Positions 24,502-32,320 of a DNA stretch of 34,543 bases are shown here, one piece after another. The stretch's first letter is position 1. Every line of letters begins with the position of its first letter. Made by a program: the position numbers and the translations under genes. This stretch comes from an uncultured Oscillibacter sp. (GTDB lineage: Bacteria > Bacillota > Clostridia > Oscillospirales > Oscillospiraceae). The stretch lies in contig CAJTVF010000024.1 of the NCBI GenBank assembly GCA_910579435.1, positions 1 through 34,543 of the forward strand, in the 5' to 3' direction. The notes below the pieces were generated by a model. The model was not told where the DNA came from, made no database searches, and worked only from the letters and a program-made list of their open reading frames with translations.

Positions 24502-25287
24502 TCAGCCCTGGTCCCGCAGCACCCAGCTGTCCCCGCTGAGCATCAGCCGGTCGGCGATCATGGCGATGAACTCCGAGTTGGTGGGCTTGCCCTTGGTGTT
24601 GGACACGGTGTAGCCGAAGTACTTTTGCAGCGTCTCCAGGTCTCCCCGGTCCCAGGCCACCTCGATGGCGTGGCGGATGGCCCGCTCCACCCGGGAGGGC
24701 GTGGTCCCAAACTTCTTGGCCACCGCCGGATACAGCACCTTGGTGACGGCGTTGATGACCTCCATGTCGTTTACCGCAATGATGATGGCCTCCCGCAAGT
24801 ACTGGTAGCCCTTGATATGGGCGGGAACGCCGATTTCATGAATCACATTGGTAACGATGTTCCTCAGATCATGGACCCGCAGGTCGCGGACCCGGGCGTC
24901 GGGAGAGACGGCAGTCTCAAAAATGCCGCGCATCCGTTCCATCAGGGACGCGGGCTCGCAGGGCTTGGGCAGGTAGTAGCACACGCCCAGCTTCTCCGCC
25001 TCCGTCAGGGTCTGATGACCGCAGAAGGCAGAGCAGATGATGGTCTTCGGGCAGTAACCGTCCTGATCCCTCAGCGTTTTCAGCAGGCCCAGCCCGTCCA
25101 GCCCCGGCAGGGCTACGTCTGTCAGCAGGAGGTCCGGCCTCCGTTCCTCAATCAGCCGCAGCGCCTCCCGCCCGTCTCCGGTGGAAGCCGCCACGGTAAA
25201 CTCACCGGCCTGCTCGATGGCCTCCTGCAGCATTGCGCGGAATTCCTCGCTGGCGTCCGCCAGAAGCACAGTCCTTTGATTCTCCAT
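24502..25287 (-). CDS. spo0A: Sporulation master regulator Spo0A
   Basis: A 261-aa response regulator. The receiver domain (about 1-120) has the phosphoacceptor Asp57 in LLLTDVALPG and the conserved YYLPKPCE Lys region. The C-terminal Spo0A DNA-binding domain (about 145-261) is unmistakable: VTNVIHEIGVPAHIKGYQYL, then REAIIIAV, then KFGTTPSRVERAIRHAIEVAWDRG. Phosphorylated Spo0A binds 0A boxes to start sporulation and shut down growth genes. ATG 25287 is preceded by AAGGAAAGG. No histidine kinase or spoIVB gene is adjacent. The promoter region carries a 0A box, implying autoregulation. Confidence 0.97.
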   Translation of the reverse strand: MENQRTVLLADASEEFRAMLQEAIEQAGEFTVAASTGDGREALRLIEERRPDLLLTDVALPGLDGLGLLKTLRDQDGYCPKTIICSAFCGHQTLTEAEKLGVCYYLPKPCEPASLMERMRGIFETAVSPDARVRDLRVHDLRNIVTNVIHEIGVPAHIKGYQYLREAIIIAVNDMEVINAVTKVLYPAVAKKFGTTPSRVERAIRHAIEVAWDRGDLETLQKYFGYTVSNTKGKPTNSEFIAMIADRLMLSGDSWVLRDQG

Positions 25288-25355
25288 GATGATTCCAAAC
25301 CTTTCCTTCTTGATCGGCTGTCAGAGCGTCCTGACACTCTCAGCTCGTTTTCTAT

Positions 25356-25420
25356 AAAATAGCATAAATTTCCAGGTTTTTCAAGATAGGATTACAAAAA
25401 AAGTGAAGTTTTCTTCGACA
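25356..25420 (-). promoter_or_regulatory. spo0A promoter with upstream 0A box
   Basis: On the minus strand TTGAAA (25379-25384), 17-bp spacer, TATTTT (25356-25361). A consensus 0A box (TGTCGAA on that strand; TTCGACA at 25414-25420 on plus) lies about 30 bp upstream of the -35. An inverted repeat TGTCAG/CTGACA (25319-25336) is in the leader. Confidence 0.78.
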
Positions 25421-25564
25421 TATTTCTGGTTTTCCGGCGCAAACCCTATATATTGTGCATTTTTTACATTTTTCGAGGATCTTCTACCATCGCCGGGCAA
25501 AAAATACGGGATGAAATGCGCTTTGCATTTTACCGCTTTCCCTTTTGGCCAAGCTGTGCTATTA

Positions 25565-25755
25565 TATAGTCAACGCAGTTGAGAAGGAGCAAAGCTCCTT
25601 TTCAACCGGCGAACCTTTGGTCCGCCGGCGCGCAAGGCGCGTATGCGTTTCCTATGAAGTCTGGCGCAAAAGGCCGCATATGCGGCCCGAAGCGCTGCGT
25701 AGCAGCGCTTCGTTGAAAAGAATCCATTGGATTCTTTTCAACTGCGCCGACTATA
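25565..25755. repeat. 191-bp hairpin-array element with terminal inverted repeats
   Basis: The ends match as inverted repeats: TATAGTC-2 nt-CGCAGTTGA at the left against the reverse complement of the right end (..TCAACTGCG-2 nt-GACTATA). Between them are five or more consecutive hairpins: GTTGAGAAGGAGC/GCTCCTTTTCAAC, GGCGG/CCGCC-type, GGCCGCATATGCGGCC, GAAGCGCTG/CAGCGCTTC and a perfect 15-bp stem GTTGAAAAGAATCCA/TGGATTCTTTTCAAC. No gene fits inside. It is probably a MITE or a structured intergenic repeat. The preceding 25421-25564 shows nothing I can name. Confidence 0.75.
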
Positions 25756-25789
25756 GAGGCTGTTATTCCGGACGAAGAGGAGGACCACT

Positions 25790-26359
25790 ATGGACCTGAC
25801 TGCTCAGCTGCGGGCCTTCCGGCCCTGGAACGAACAGGAGGCACGGGACCGGGACGTACTGCTCCGCCTTTTGGAGCTTGGCCAGGCCCCTTATGGCCGG
25901 GAGGACCCGGCCCATCTGACGGCCTCCGCCTGGGTGACCGGCCCCAACCGGGACCGGGTGCTGCTGGCCTACCACAATCTCTACAACTCCTGGGCCTGGC
26001 TGGGGGGCCACGCCGACGGGGAGCGGGACCTGCTGTCCGCGGCCCTGCGGGAGGTCCGGGAGGAAAGCGGGCTGGAGGACGTCCGGCCCGTGTCCCCGGA
26101 TATTTACTCGGTGGAAATCCTGACGGTGGACGGCCACGAGAAGCGGGGACAGTATGTCTCCTCCCACCTCCACCTGAACGTCACCTTTCTCCTGGAAGCC
26201 GACCCGGGCGCTCCGGTGCGCTGCAAGCCCGACGAGAACAGCCGGGTGGGCTGGTTCGGGCTGGAGGAGGCCGTCGCCGCCTCTGCGGAGCCCTGGTTCC
26301 AAACCCGCGTCTACTCCAAGCTGAACGCCAAGCTGGCGGACTTTCCGCCGGTACGCTGA
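25790..26359 (+). CDS. Nudix hydrolase
   Basis: A 189-aa protein with a Nudix box GGHADGERDLLSAALREVREESGL-type motif near residues 67-90, including the metal-binding REVREE core. Nudix proteins cleave nucleoside diphosphates linked to another group; the substrate here is not predictable. AGGAGG lies 7 nt before ATG 25790. It is the first gene of a tight operon: its stop overlaps the trmN6-like start by 1 bp. The leader contains the hairpin-array element. Confidence 0.9.
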   Translation: MDLTAQLRAFRPWNEQEARDRDVLLRLLELGQAPYGREDPAHLTASAWVTGPNRDRVLLAYHNLYNSWAWLGGHADGERDLLSAALREVREESGLEDVRPVSPDIYSVEILTVDGHEKRGQYVSSHLHLNVTFLLEADPGAPVRCKPDENSRVGWFGLEEAVAASAEPWFQTRVYSKLNAKLADFPPVR

Positions 26360-27090
26360 TGGATGCGGCGTACTGGGAGGAGCTGTGCCCCGGCGGCCTC
26401 CGCTTTTTGTATGGAAACGGGCAGTTCCCGCCGGGATTGGACAGTTTCGTCCTCTCCTCCATGCCCCGGCTCAAGCCGGGGCTCCGGGTCTGCGACCTGG
26501 GCTGCGGCACGGGGTTTTTGAGCATCCTGCTGCTCCAGCGGCAGCGGGAGCTGACGGTGACGGGCCTGGACATCCAGCCAGAGGCCGTCCGTCTGGCCCG
26601 GCTGGCGGCAGCGGGGAACGGTTTACAGGACCGTTTGACCTTCCGGCGGGAGGACCTGCGGGAGACGGACCTGCCCGCCGGGAGCTTTGATTTGGCGGTC
26701 TGCAACCCGCCCTATTTCCCGCCCTCCAGCGGACCCCTGCCCAAGGGGGAATCCCGCCGGACCGCCCGGACGGAGGAGACCTGCACCCTGGAGGACGTCT
26801 GCCGGGCCGCCGCCCGGCTTCTGCGCTGGGGCGGGAGCCTGTGCCTGGTCCACAAGCCGGAACGGCTGACGGATCTGCTCTGCGCCCTGCGGGAAAACGG
26901 CCTGGAACCCAAGCGGCTGCGGCTGGTCTGCGCCCGTCCGGAAAAGGCCCCCTCCCTCCTCCTGCTGGAGGCCCGCCGGGGCGGGCGGCCGGGGCTTCAA
27001 GCGGAGCCGCCGCTGATTCTGGAGAACCCCGACGGCTCCCCCACGGCGGAGCTGGACCGTATTTACTTTCGAGAGGAGGCCCCGCTATGA
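26359..27090 (+). CDS. trmN6: tRNA1(Val) adenine(37)-N6 methyltransferase-like protein
   Basis: A 243-aa Rossmann-fold SAM-dependent methyltransferase. Motif I is CDLGCGTGFLSILLL, the acidic loop is GLDIQPEAVRLAR, and the N6-adenine catalytic motif is CNPPYF. Length and the N-terminal FLYGNGQFPPGLDSFVLSSM stretch fit the YabB/TrmN6 family acting on tRNA. Its position between a Nudix gene and rsmI matches the Firmicute yabB-yazA-rsmI neighbourhood, although the small GIY-YIG gene is absent here. The stop overlaps the rsmI start (ATGA). Confidence 0.88.
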   Translation: MDAAYWEELCPGGLRFLYGNGQFPPGLDSFVLSSMPRLKPGLRVCDLGCGTGFLSILLLQRQRELTVTGLDIQPEAVRLARLAAAGNGLQDRLTFRREDLRETDLPAGSFDLAVCNPPYFPPSSGPLPKGESRRTARTEETCTLEDVCRAAARLLRWGGSLCLVHKPERLTDLLCALRENGLEPKRLRLVCARPEKAPSLLLLEARRGGRPGLQAEPPLILENPDGSPTAELDRIYFREEAPL

Positions 27091-27923
27091 GCGGAACGCT
27101 GTACCTGGTGGCCACGCCCATCGGCAATCTGGGGGACCTCTCCCCCAGGGCGGCGGAGACCCTGGCGGCGGTGGATTTCATCGCGGCGGAGGACACCCGG
27201 GTATCCCTGAAGCTGCTGAACCACTTCCAGATCAAAAAGCCCCTGGTGAGCTATCATGAGCACAACGCCGCCGCCGCCGGGCAGACGGTCCTCAGCCGCC
27301 TCCTGGCGGGGGAGAGCTGCGCCTTGGTCACCGACGCGGGCACCCCCGCCATCTCGGACCCGGGGGAGGCCCTGGTCCGCCTCTGCGGAGAAAGCGGCGT
27401 GGCGGTGACGTCCATCCCCGGCTGCTGCGCGGCGGTGAACGCCCTGGCGGTCAGCGGCCTGCCCACGGGGCGCTTCACCTTCGAGGGCTTTCTGTCCGTC
27501 AACAAGAAGAGCCGCCGGGAACACCTGGACAGCCTGCGGGGCGAGACCCGGACCATGATCTTCCACGAGGCCCCCCACAAGCTCCGGCCCACTCTGGCGG
27601 ACCTGTGCGAGGCTTTCGGCCCGGACCGGCGCGCCGCCCTCTGCCGGGAGCTGACCAAGCTCCATGAGGAGACCCGCCGCTGCACCCTGGGCGAGGCGGC
27701 GGAGTACTACCGGGACCACGATCCCCGGGGGGAATACGTCCTGGTGGTCGCCGGGGCGGAGCCGGTGAAGGCCGCCGCCGTCACCCTGGAGGAGGGCGCG
27801 GCCCAGGTGCTGGCCCTGGTGGAGGCCGGGACCCGGTTAAAGGACGCCGCCAAGGAGGTGGCGGAGCACACGGGCCTCAGCCGGAACGCCCTCTACGCCG
27901 CCGCGCTGGAGGGGCGAAAATAA
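27087..27923 (+). CDS. rsmI: 16S rRNA (cytidine(1402)-2'-O)-methyltransferase
   Basis: RsmI 2'-O-methylates C1402 in the ribosomal decoding centre. The 278-aa length is normal. The tetrapyrrole-methylase-type fold is shown by LYLVATPIGNLGDLSPRA at the N-terminus, AEDTRVSLKLL, LVTDAGTPAISDPG and the SIPGCCAAVNALAVSGLPT loop. A C-terminal helical domain (VTLEEGAAQVLALVEAG...KDAAKEVAEHTGLSRNALY) completes the family pattern. GAGGAGG precedes ATG 27087. Confidence 0.96.
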   Translation: MSGTLYLVATPIGNLGDLSPRAAETLAAVDFIAAEDTRVSLKLLNHFQIKKPLVSYHEHNAAAAGQTVLSRLLAGESCALVTDAGTPAISDPGEALVRLCGESGVAVTSIPGCCAAVNALAVSGLPTGRFTFEGFLSVNKKSRREHLDSLRGETRTMIFHEAPHKLRPTLADLCEAFGPDRRAALCRELTKLHEETRRCTLGEAAEYYRDHDPRGEYVLVVAGAEPVKAAAVTLEEGAAQVLALVEAGTRLKDAAKEVAEHTGLSRNALYAAALEGRK

Positions 27924-27946
27924 AAGCGTTTCGTGCCAGAGGGGCA

Positions 27947-27976
27947 GTATAATTTTCCCTGCCTCTGTCCATACTT
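27947..27976 (+). promoter_or_regulatory. Possible forespore (sigma-F/G-like) promoter
   Basis: GTATA (27947-27951) and CATACTT (27970-27976) are 18 bp apart, resembling sigma-G/F elements. It lies 37 bp before the M23 gene, whose SpoIIQ-like architecture would fit forespore expression. The match is short, so it is only suggestive. Confidence 0.3.
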
Positions 27977-28012
27977 CCCTCAGACTATTTTATATGAGGG
28001 AGGAACTCTTGC

Positions 28013-28726
28013 ATGGAACACAAATTGAAATCCGTCCTCAGCGGCACGGGCTTTTACCTCCTGCTGGGCGTCTGCCTGATCGCGGCGGCGGTGAGCGGCT
28101 GGTATCTGCTCTTCGCCGGGGACAAGCCCGTTGTGGAGGAGGCGCCGCCCACAGAGGCGGTCAGTGCCCCGGCGCGGGACGTCTATGTCCCCGCTCCGGA
28201 GCCCGAGCCGGAGGAGGACGAGGACCTGGAGGAAGCCTCCGCCCCGGTGGAAATCGAGATTGTCCCCACCATGCCGGAGGTGCAGGTGGACGACACGCCG
28301 GTGATGGCGGAGCCCCCCCAGCTGATCGTGGAGCCGCTGAAGGGAGAGGTGCTGATGGCCTTCTCCGTGGACCAGCTGGTCTACAGCCCCACGCTGGCGG
28401 ACTGGCGGACCCATGACGGCGTGGATATCTCCGCCAAGCCCGGCGCCACGGTGCTGGCGGCCACGGCGGGCACCGTCGCCTCGGTGGAGGACCACCCCCT
28501 GATGGGCACCACCGTGGTCATTGACCATCAGGGAGGCTACACCACCACTTATTCGAATCTCCAGTCCAAGCCCACGGTAGAGCCCGGGGACCTGGTCACC
28601 GCCGGGCAGATCATCGGCGCGGTGGGGACCACCGCCGCCGCCGAGGCCGCCCAAAGCCCCCACCTCCACTTCTCCGTCACCCGGGACGGGGAGGCGGTGG
28701 ACCCCGGAGCGTTTTTGAAAAGCTGA
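28013..28726 (+). CDS. Membrane-anchored M23 (LytM) peptidase, SpoIIQ-like
   Basis: A 237-aa protein: a cytoplasmic start, one transmembrane helix (about 12-35), an acidic Pro/Glu-rich spacer (about 40-110), then a LytM/M23 domain. The zinc motifs are intact: THDGVD near residue 140 and HLHFSV near 222, so it should be an active endopeptidase. Architecture and size match SpoIIQ, the forespore half of the SpoIIQ-SpoIIIAH channel, and some clostridial SpoIIQ proteins keep an active site. A general cell-wall M23 enzyme is the alternative. GGGAGGAAC precedes ATG 28013. Confidence 0.8.
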   Translation: MEHKLKSVLSGTGFYLLLGVCLIAAAVSGWYLLFAGDKPVVEEAPPTEAVSAPARDVYVPAPEPEPEEDEDLEEASAPVEIEIVPTMPEVQVDDTPVMAEPPQLIVEPLKGEVLMAFSVDQLVYSPTLADWRTHDGVDISAKPGATVLAATAGTVASVEDHPLMGTTVVIDHQGGYTTTYSNLQSKPTVEPGDLVTAGQIIGAVGTTAAAEAAQSPHLHFSVTRDGEAVDPGAFLKS

Positions 28727-28730
28727 CTGC

Positions 28731-28778
28731 CAAGCCCCGCCCCCGCCGTTCAGGCCGGAAGCGGGGCTTGCCTTTTTT
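28731..28778 (+). terminator. Intrinsic terminator after the M23 gene
   Basis: Perfect 10-bp stem CAAGCCCCGC / GCGGGGCTTG with a GC-rich 20-nt loop, followed by CC and TTTTTT. Confidence 0.9.
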
Positions 28779-28854
28779 CCGCCTTTATGCTATGCTGTGT
28801 AAGCGAAAGAACGGCCCGCCTTTGTTGGCGGGCGAAAAAAGGAGTGCGCGCGAT

Positions 28855-29112
28855 ATGAAAACTTATACCTTCCAGCCCCAGGGCGTCTGCGCCCGGGAAA
28901 TGCAGGTGGACCTGGACGACCAGGGCGTCATTCAGGCCCTCCGGGTCACCGGCGGGTGCAGCGGCAACCTCCAGGGCATCGCCTCCCTGGTGAAGGGCAT
29001 GTCTGCCGAGGAGGCCATTCACCGCCTGAAGGGCATCGGCTGCGGGGCGAAGAGCACCTCCTGCCCGGACCAGCTGGCCCTGGGGCTGGAGCGGGCCCTG
29101 GGCCAGGGCTGA
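28855..29112 (+). CDS. TSCPD domain protein (TIGR03905 type)
   Basis: An 85-aa protein with GGCSGNLQGIASLVKGM and the eponymous GCGAKSTSCPDQLA at the C-terminus. The TSCPD module also occurs at the end of some ribonucleotide reductases and may bind metal through its cysteines; stand-alone proteins of this size have no established function. ATG 28855 follows AAAAAAGGAG. A hairpin GCCCGCC/GGCGGGC lies in the leader (28814-28833). It is followed by the glycosyltransferase after 17 bp. Confidence 0.88.
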   Translation: MKTYTFQPQGVCAREMQVDLDDQGVIQALRVTGGCSGNLQGIASLVKGMSAEEAIHRLKGIGCGAKSTSCPDQLALGLERALGQG

Positions 29113-29129
29113 GAGGACCGGCGAGGGGT

Positions 29130-30263
29130 ATGAAAATCGTCTTGGTCATCGACCAGTTCGACGACGCCAACAACGGAACCACCATCAGCGCCCGCCGCTT
29201 TGCCACCGCCCTGAAAGAACACGGCAACAAGGTCCGGGTCATCGCCACCGGCAAGCCCACGGACTACAAATACGCCGTGCGGCAGATGAAGTTCCTCCCC
29301 ATCGTGGAGCATCTCATCACCAGCCAGGGAATGCGCCTGGCCATTCCCAACAAGCACGTCTTCGAAAAGGCGGCGGCCTGGGCGGACGTGGTGCATTTCA
29401 TGATGCCCTCCCCCCTGGCCATCATGGGCCTCAAGCACGTGGAGCGCCTGGGCATCCCCCATACGGCGGCCTTCCACTGCCAGCCGGAGAACATCACCTT
29501 CACCCTCCACCTGGGCAACAGCAGGCGGGTGAACGACTTTGTGTACGTCAAGTTCCGGGACACCTTCTTCAACCGCTTCACCCACATCCACTGCCCCAGC
29601 AACATGATCGCAAACCAGCTCCGCCAGCATGGCTACACCGCCCAGCTCCACGTCATCTCCAACGGCATCAGCCCCCAGTACGCTTACGGGCGGAACCCCC
29701 AGGAGGACTGGATGCAAGGGAAGTTCAACGTGCTGATGGTGGGCCGCTACGCCGGGGAGAAGCGGCAGGACGTGCTCATTGACGCCTGCGCCCGTTGCCG
29801 CCACAAGGACGACATCCAGGTCATCCTGGCGGGGAAAGGCCCCCTGGAGAAGAAGTACCGCCGCCTGGCGGAGAAGCTCCCAAACCCCATCGTCATGGAG
29901 TTCTACGAGCCCGGCCGCCTGCTGGAAATCCTCCATATGGCGGACCTGTACGTCCACACCTCCGACGCGGAGATCGAGGCCATGAGCTGCATGGAGGCCT
30001 TCGCCTGCGGGCTGGTCCCCATCATCGCGGACTCCCCCCGGTCGGCCACGCCCCAGTTCGCCCTGGACGGGCGGAGCCTGTTCCCCGCCGGGGACGCCGG
30101 AGCTCTCGCGGAGAAGATCGACTGGTGGTTCGAGCACCCTGAGGAGCGGGAGGAAATGGGAAAGCGCTATGGCGAGCACGCCAAGCAGTACGCCCTGGAC
30201 CGCTCCATCCAGCAGACGGAGGAGATGTTCCGCACCGCCATCCGGGAACAAAAGGGATCATAG
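29130..30263 (+). CDS. GT4-family glycosyltransferase
   Basis: A 377-aa GT-B fold enzyme. The N-terminal domain starts KIVLVIDQFDDANNGTTISA, a donor/acceptor loop typical of GT4; the C-terminal domain has VLMVGRYAGEKRQDVLIDA, VILAGKGPLE and the catalytic EX7E-type region DAEIEAMSCMEAFACGLVP. Likely adds a sugar to a lipid or other membrane acceptor; the acceptor is unknown. ATG 29130 is the in-frame start nearest to GAGGGG; the preceding open frame overlaps the TSCPD gene. A strong terminator follows at once. Confidence 0.9.
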   Translation: MKIVLVIDQFDDANNGTTISARRFATALKEHGNKVRVIATGKPTDYKYAVRQMKFLPIVEHLITSQGMRLAIPNKHVFEKAAAWADVVHFMMPSPLAIMGLKHVERLGIPHTAAFHCQPENITFTLHLGNSRRVNDFVYVKFRDTFFNRFTHIHCPSNMIANQLRQHGYTAQLHVISNGISPQYAYGRNPQEDWMQGKFNVLMVGRYAGEKRQDVLIDACARCRHKDDIQVILAGKGPLEKKYRRLAEKLPNPIVMEFYEPGRLLEILHMADLYVHTSDAEIEAMSCMEAFACGLVPIIADSPRSATPQFALDGRSLFPAGDAGALAEKIDWWFEHPEEREEMGKRYGEHAKQYALDRSIQQTEEMFRTAIREQKGS

Positions 30264-30265
30264 AC

Positions 30266-30299
30266 AGCGCCCCGCCTTCCGGCGGGGCGCTCCGCTTTT
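30266..30299 (+). terminator. Intrinsic terminator after the glycosyltransferase gene
   Basis: Perfect 11-bp stem AGCGCCCCGCC / GGCGGGGCGCT, loop TTCC, followed by CCGCTTTT. Confidence 0.88.
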
Positions 30300-30367
30300 C
30301 CGGGACCGCTGTCACCCGCGGCCCCCTTTTTGCGTATGCTGAACCAGCGACAAAGGAGGAATGCACC

Positions 30368-30808
30368 ATGGCATATTCCGACCGGGAGCTGCTGGCGCGC
30401 CTGATCGAATGCGAGGCGGGCGGCGAGGGGGAAAACGGCATGAAGGCCGTGGCGGGCGTGGTGATGAACCGGGTCCACGCCCGGGGCGGAGAGTACGCCC
30501 GGGTGGGCCAGGGCAGCATCCGGAACATCATTTTTCAGCCCTACCAGTTTGTCTGCGCCAGCGAGACGGAGGGGGGCACCTACAACCCCCAGAACATATA
30601 TAACATGCGGCCCGAGCAGATCCACTACGATATCGCCGACTGGGCCATCGCCGGGAACCGCCTGCCGGACGTGGCGGAGTCGCTTTGGTTTTACAACCCC
30701 TTCGGTCCCGACTGCCGTCCCTTTTTTCCCACTGGCGTGGGCTACTGGCAGACCCGCATCGGCGACCACTGTTTCTATAATCCTACCGACGCATATTACA
30801 AGACTTGA
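30368..30808 (+). CDS. cwlJ: Spore cortex-lytic / cell wall hydrolase (CwlJ/SleB family)
   Basis: A 146-aa Hydrolase_2 domain protein with the signature LLARLIECEAGGEGENGMKA, then VVMNRVHAR, and a C-terminal FYNPTDAYY-type end. Unlike SleB it has no signal peptide and no peptidoglycan-binding domain, which is the CwlJ layout: made in the mother cell and active on cortex during germination. The next gene encodes a GerQ-like protein, the known localisation partner of CwlJ in Bacillus, and the two are 12 bp apart. AAAGGAGG precedes ATG 30368. Confidence 0.85.
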   Translation: MAYSDRELLARLIECEAGGEGENGMKAVAGVVMNRVHARGGEYARVGQGSIRNIIFQPYQFVCASETEGGTYNPQNIYNMRPEQIHYDIADWAIAGNRLPDVAESLWFYNPFGPDCRPFFPTGVGYWQTRIGDHCFYNPTDAYYKT

Positions 30809-30820
30809 GAGGTGTCCATC

Positions 30821-31561
30821 ATGTCCAACACACAGTATATGTCCCAGCCATTGACGGACTGGTCTTCCGAGATCAGCGCGCCCCAGCCCTCCGCCCACGC
30901 GCAAACCACCACTTCCACCACGACCACCACCACCGCCTCCGCCTCATCGGGATGCCACGGAGGCTCCGCCCCCGTCACAACCACCACCACCAATACCAAC
31001 GCCTCGGCGGCACAGCAGCCCCAGTCCTACCCCTCCCCGGCGATGCAGCGGCCTCAGTCCGTCCCCGGCCCGGCGGCGCAGTCCCAGGCCGTCCCCGCAC
31101 CAGCGGCGCAGCCTCAGTCCCCTTCTGCGCCGGCGGCGCAGCCCCAGCCCGCCCTCTCCGGCGGCGTCCCCTCCGCTCACAACGAATTCCAGGGGGCCTC
31201 CGGAACCCTGGACCTGGAAACGCACCAGCCCATTGAGGTCATCGAGGCCCCTACCAGCATGAACGAGGCCTTTTTGGGTTCCATGAAGTCCATGCTGCTG
31301 CGGAACCGGGGGAGCTTTGTCACCGCTACCTTCCTCATCGGCACCCAGGGGACCACCACCTGGGAGGGCATCCTGCACGACGTTGGAAACGACCACATCA
31401 TCATCTTCCAGCCGGGCCGCCAGCGTTACATCGCCTGCGATATCTACGCGTTGAAATACATTGAGTTCTACGACACCAGGGAGCGGGACGCCTGTGCCCA
31501 GCTTCTCCGGCAAAGCGGCCTGAACAGCGACATGAACCGCGGGATGAATAATTTCTATTGA
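30821..31561 (+). CDS. gerQ: GerQ-like spore coat protein
   Basis: A 246-aa protein. Residues about 20-130 are low complexity: Ser/Thr runs, then a Pro/Gln/Ala-rich repeat (PAAQPQS-type units). Residues about 150-225 match GerQ: SMNEAFLGSMKSMLLRNRGS, TTTWEGILHDVGNDHIIIFQ, and IYALKYIEFYD. In Bacillus GerQ is cross-linked into the coat and needed for CwlJ placement. The ATG at 30821 has GAGAGGTG 6 nt upstream. The Gln-rich linker is longer than in Bacillus GerQ and could be a transglutaminase substrate; that is inference. Confidence 0.85.
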   Translation: MSNTQYMSQPLTDWSSEISAPQPSAHAQTTTSTTTTTTASASSGCHGGSAPVTTTTTNTNASAAQQPQSYPSPAMQRPQSVPGPAAQSQAVPAPAAQPQSPSAPAAQPQPALSGGVPSAHNEFQGASGTLDLETHQPIEVIEAPTSMNEAFLGSMKSMLLRNRGSFVTATFLIGTQGTTTWEGILHDVGNDHIIIFQPGRQRYIACDIYALKYIEFYDTRERDACAQLLRQSGLNSDMNRGMNNFY

Positions 31562-31577
31562 GCGCGGCACGCGCAAA

Positions 31578-31609
31578 AGGGCGGAGACCTCCGAGAGGTC
31601 TCCGCTCTT
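31578..31609 (+). terminator. Terminator-like hairpin after gerQ
   Basis: Perfect 11-bp stem GCGGAGACCTC / GAGGTCTCCGC, loop CGA, then TCTT. The same stem recurs at 33118-33144 as the rpsI terminator. From 31610 to 31831 I see short GC-rich dyads but no gene. Confidence 0.7.
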
Positions 31610-31831
31610 CAAGCAGACAGGCCGCCGTCCCCCCCCCAGGGGAGGGCGCCTGTTTTCCCGCTTCTGATTCCAGCGCCCGGGTCCGGAAGTTTTGCGGGCC
31701 GCCATGGACCCGCCGCCCGGCGGCAGAAACGAAACGGGTAGGCCGCCCGGTGACGGTTTCGTGCAACTTCCCGCCTCCGGGCCCCTTCTCTTGAGGCGCG
31801 GCCTTTTATTACGTTTAAGGGGGAATGCGAT

Positions 31832-31870
31832 ATGAACAGCGAGAATCCGGAAAGGAGGTCCGGGGCATGA
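31832..31870 (+). CDS. Possible 12-codon leader ORF
   Basis: ATG 31832 follows AAGGGGGA and reads MNSENPERRSGA. Its stop overlaps the next gene's start (ATGA at 31867), and the next gene's ribosome binding site lies inside it. It could serve for translational coupling. Short length makes it uncertain. Confidence 0.3.
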   Translation: MNSENPERRSGA

Positions 31871-32112
31871 GGGGAAAACGGCGGAAGGAGGCCAAGACCT
31901 CCAACCTCATCCTGCTGGCAATGGGCCTCTTCGCCCTGACGTTCATTGCGGCGATGACCGCTATTTTCTGCGTCAAGGGCGCGGTGCCCGACACCCTCAT
32001 CCAATACACTCTGGGGGCCGGGGGCGCGGAGGCCCTGCTGCTGGCGGGCATCAAAATTTCAAAGGTTGTTTCCGGAAAGAGTTTCGGAGAAGGGGAGGAT
32101 ACTTGTGAATAA
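31867..32112 (+). CDS. Small membrane protein, 81 aa
   Basis: Basic N-terminus (MRGKRRKEAKTSN), then two hydrophobic segments (about 13-36 and 47-65), and a charged tail. It precedes a holin-like gene and an endolysin gene with overlapping ends, so it probably belongs to the same lysis-type cassette; phage lysis modules often carry an extra small membrane protein. AAAGGAGG lies 8 nt before ATG 31867. I recognise no named family. Confidence 0.7.
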   Translation: MRGKRRKEAKTSNLILLAMGLFALTFIAAMTAIFCVKGAVPDTLIQYTLGAGGAEALLLAGIKISKVVSGKSFGEGEDTCE

Positions 32113-32320
32113 GACTATCATCAAGCGGCTGGGGAATCTCCTCAGCGTAAAGTCCCTGGTGACCCTGGTGCTGACGGGCGTGTTTGCCTATATGGCCGTG
32201 ACCGGGACCATCTCCCAGGACTTTATGACCGTATACGCCGTGGTCATCGCGTTCTACTTCGGGACGCAGACCCAGAAGGCAGGGGACGCGGCGGAGGGCG
32301 CGGACAATGGCAACGGCTGA
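32105..32320 (+). CDS. Holin-like small membrane protein, 71 aa
   Basis: Begins VNKTIIKRLGNLLSVKSLVT (GTG start at 32105, GGGAGG 6 nt upstream) and has two short hydrophobic segments, the second reading VYAVVIAFYFGTQTQK. This short two-helix form with a charged tail is common next to endolysin genes in Firmicute prophages, where it is taken to be a holin. It overlaps the previous gene by 8 bp and the endolysin gene by 14 bp. Holin function is inferred from context. Confidence 0.7.
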   Translation: MNKTIIKRLGNLLSVKSLVTLVLTGVFAYMAVTGTISQDFMTVYAVVIAFYFGTQTQKAGDAAEGADNGNG

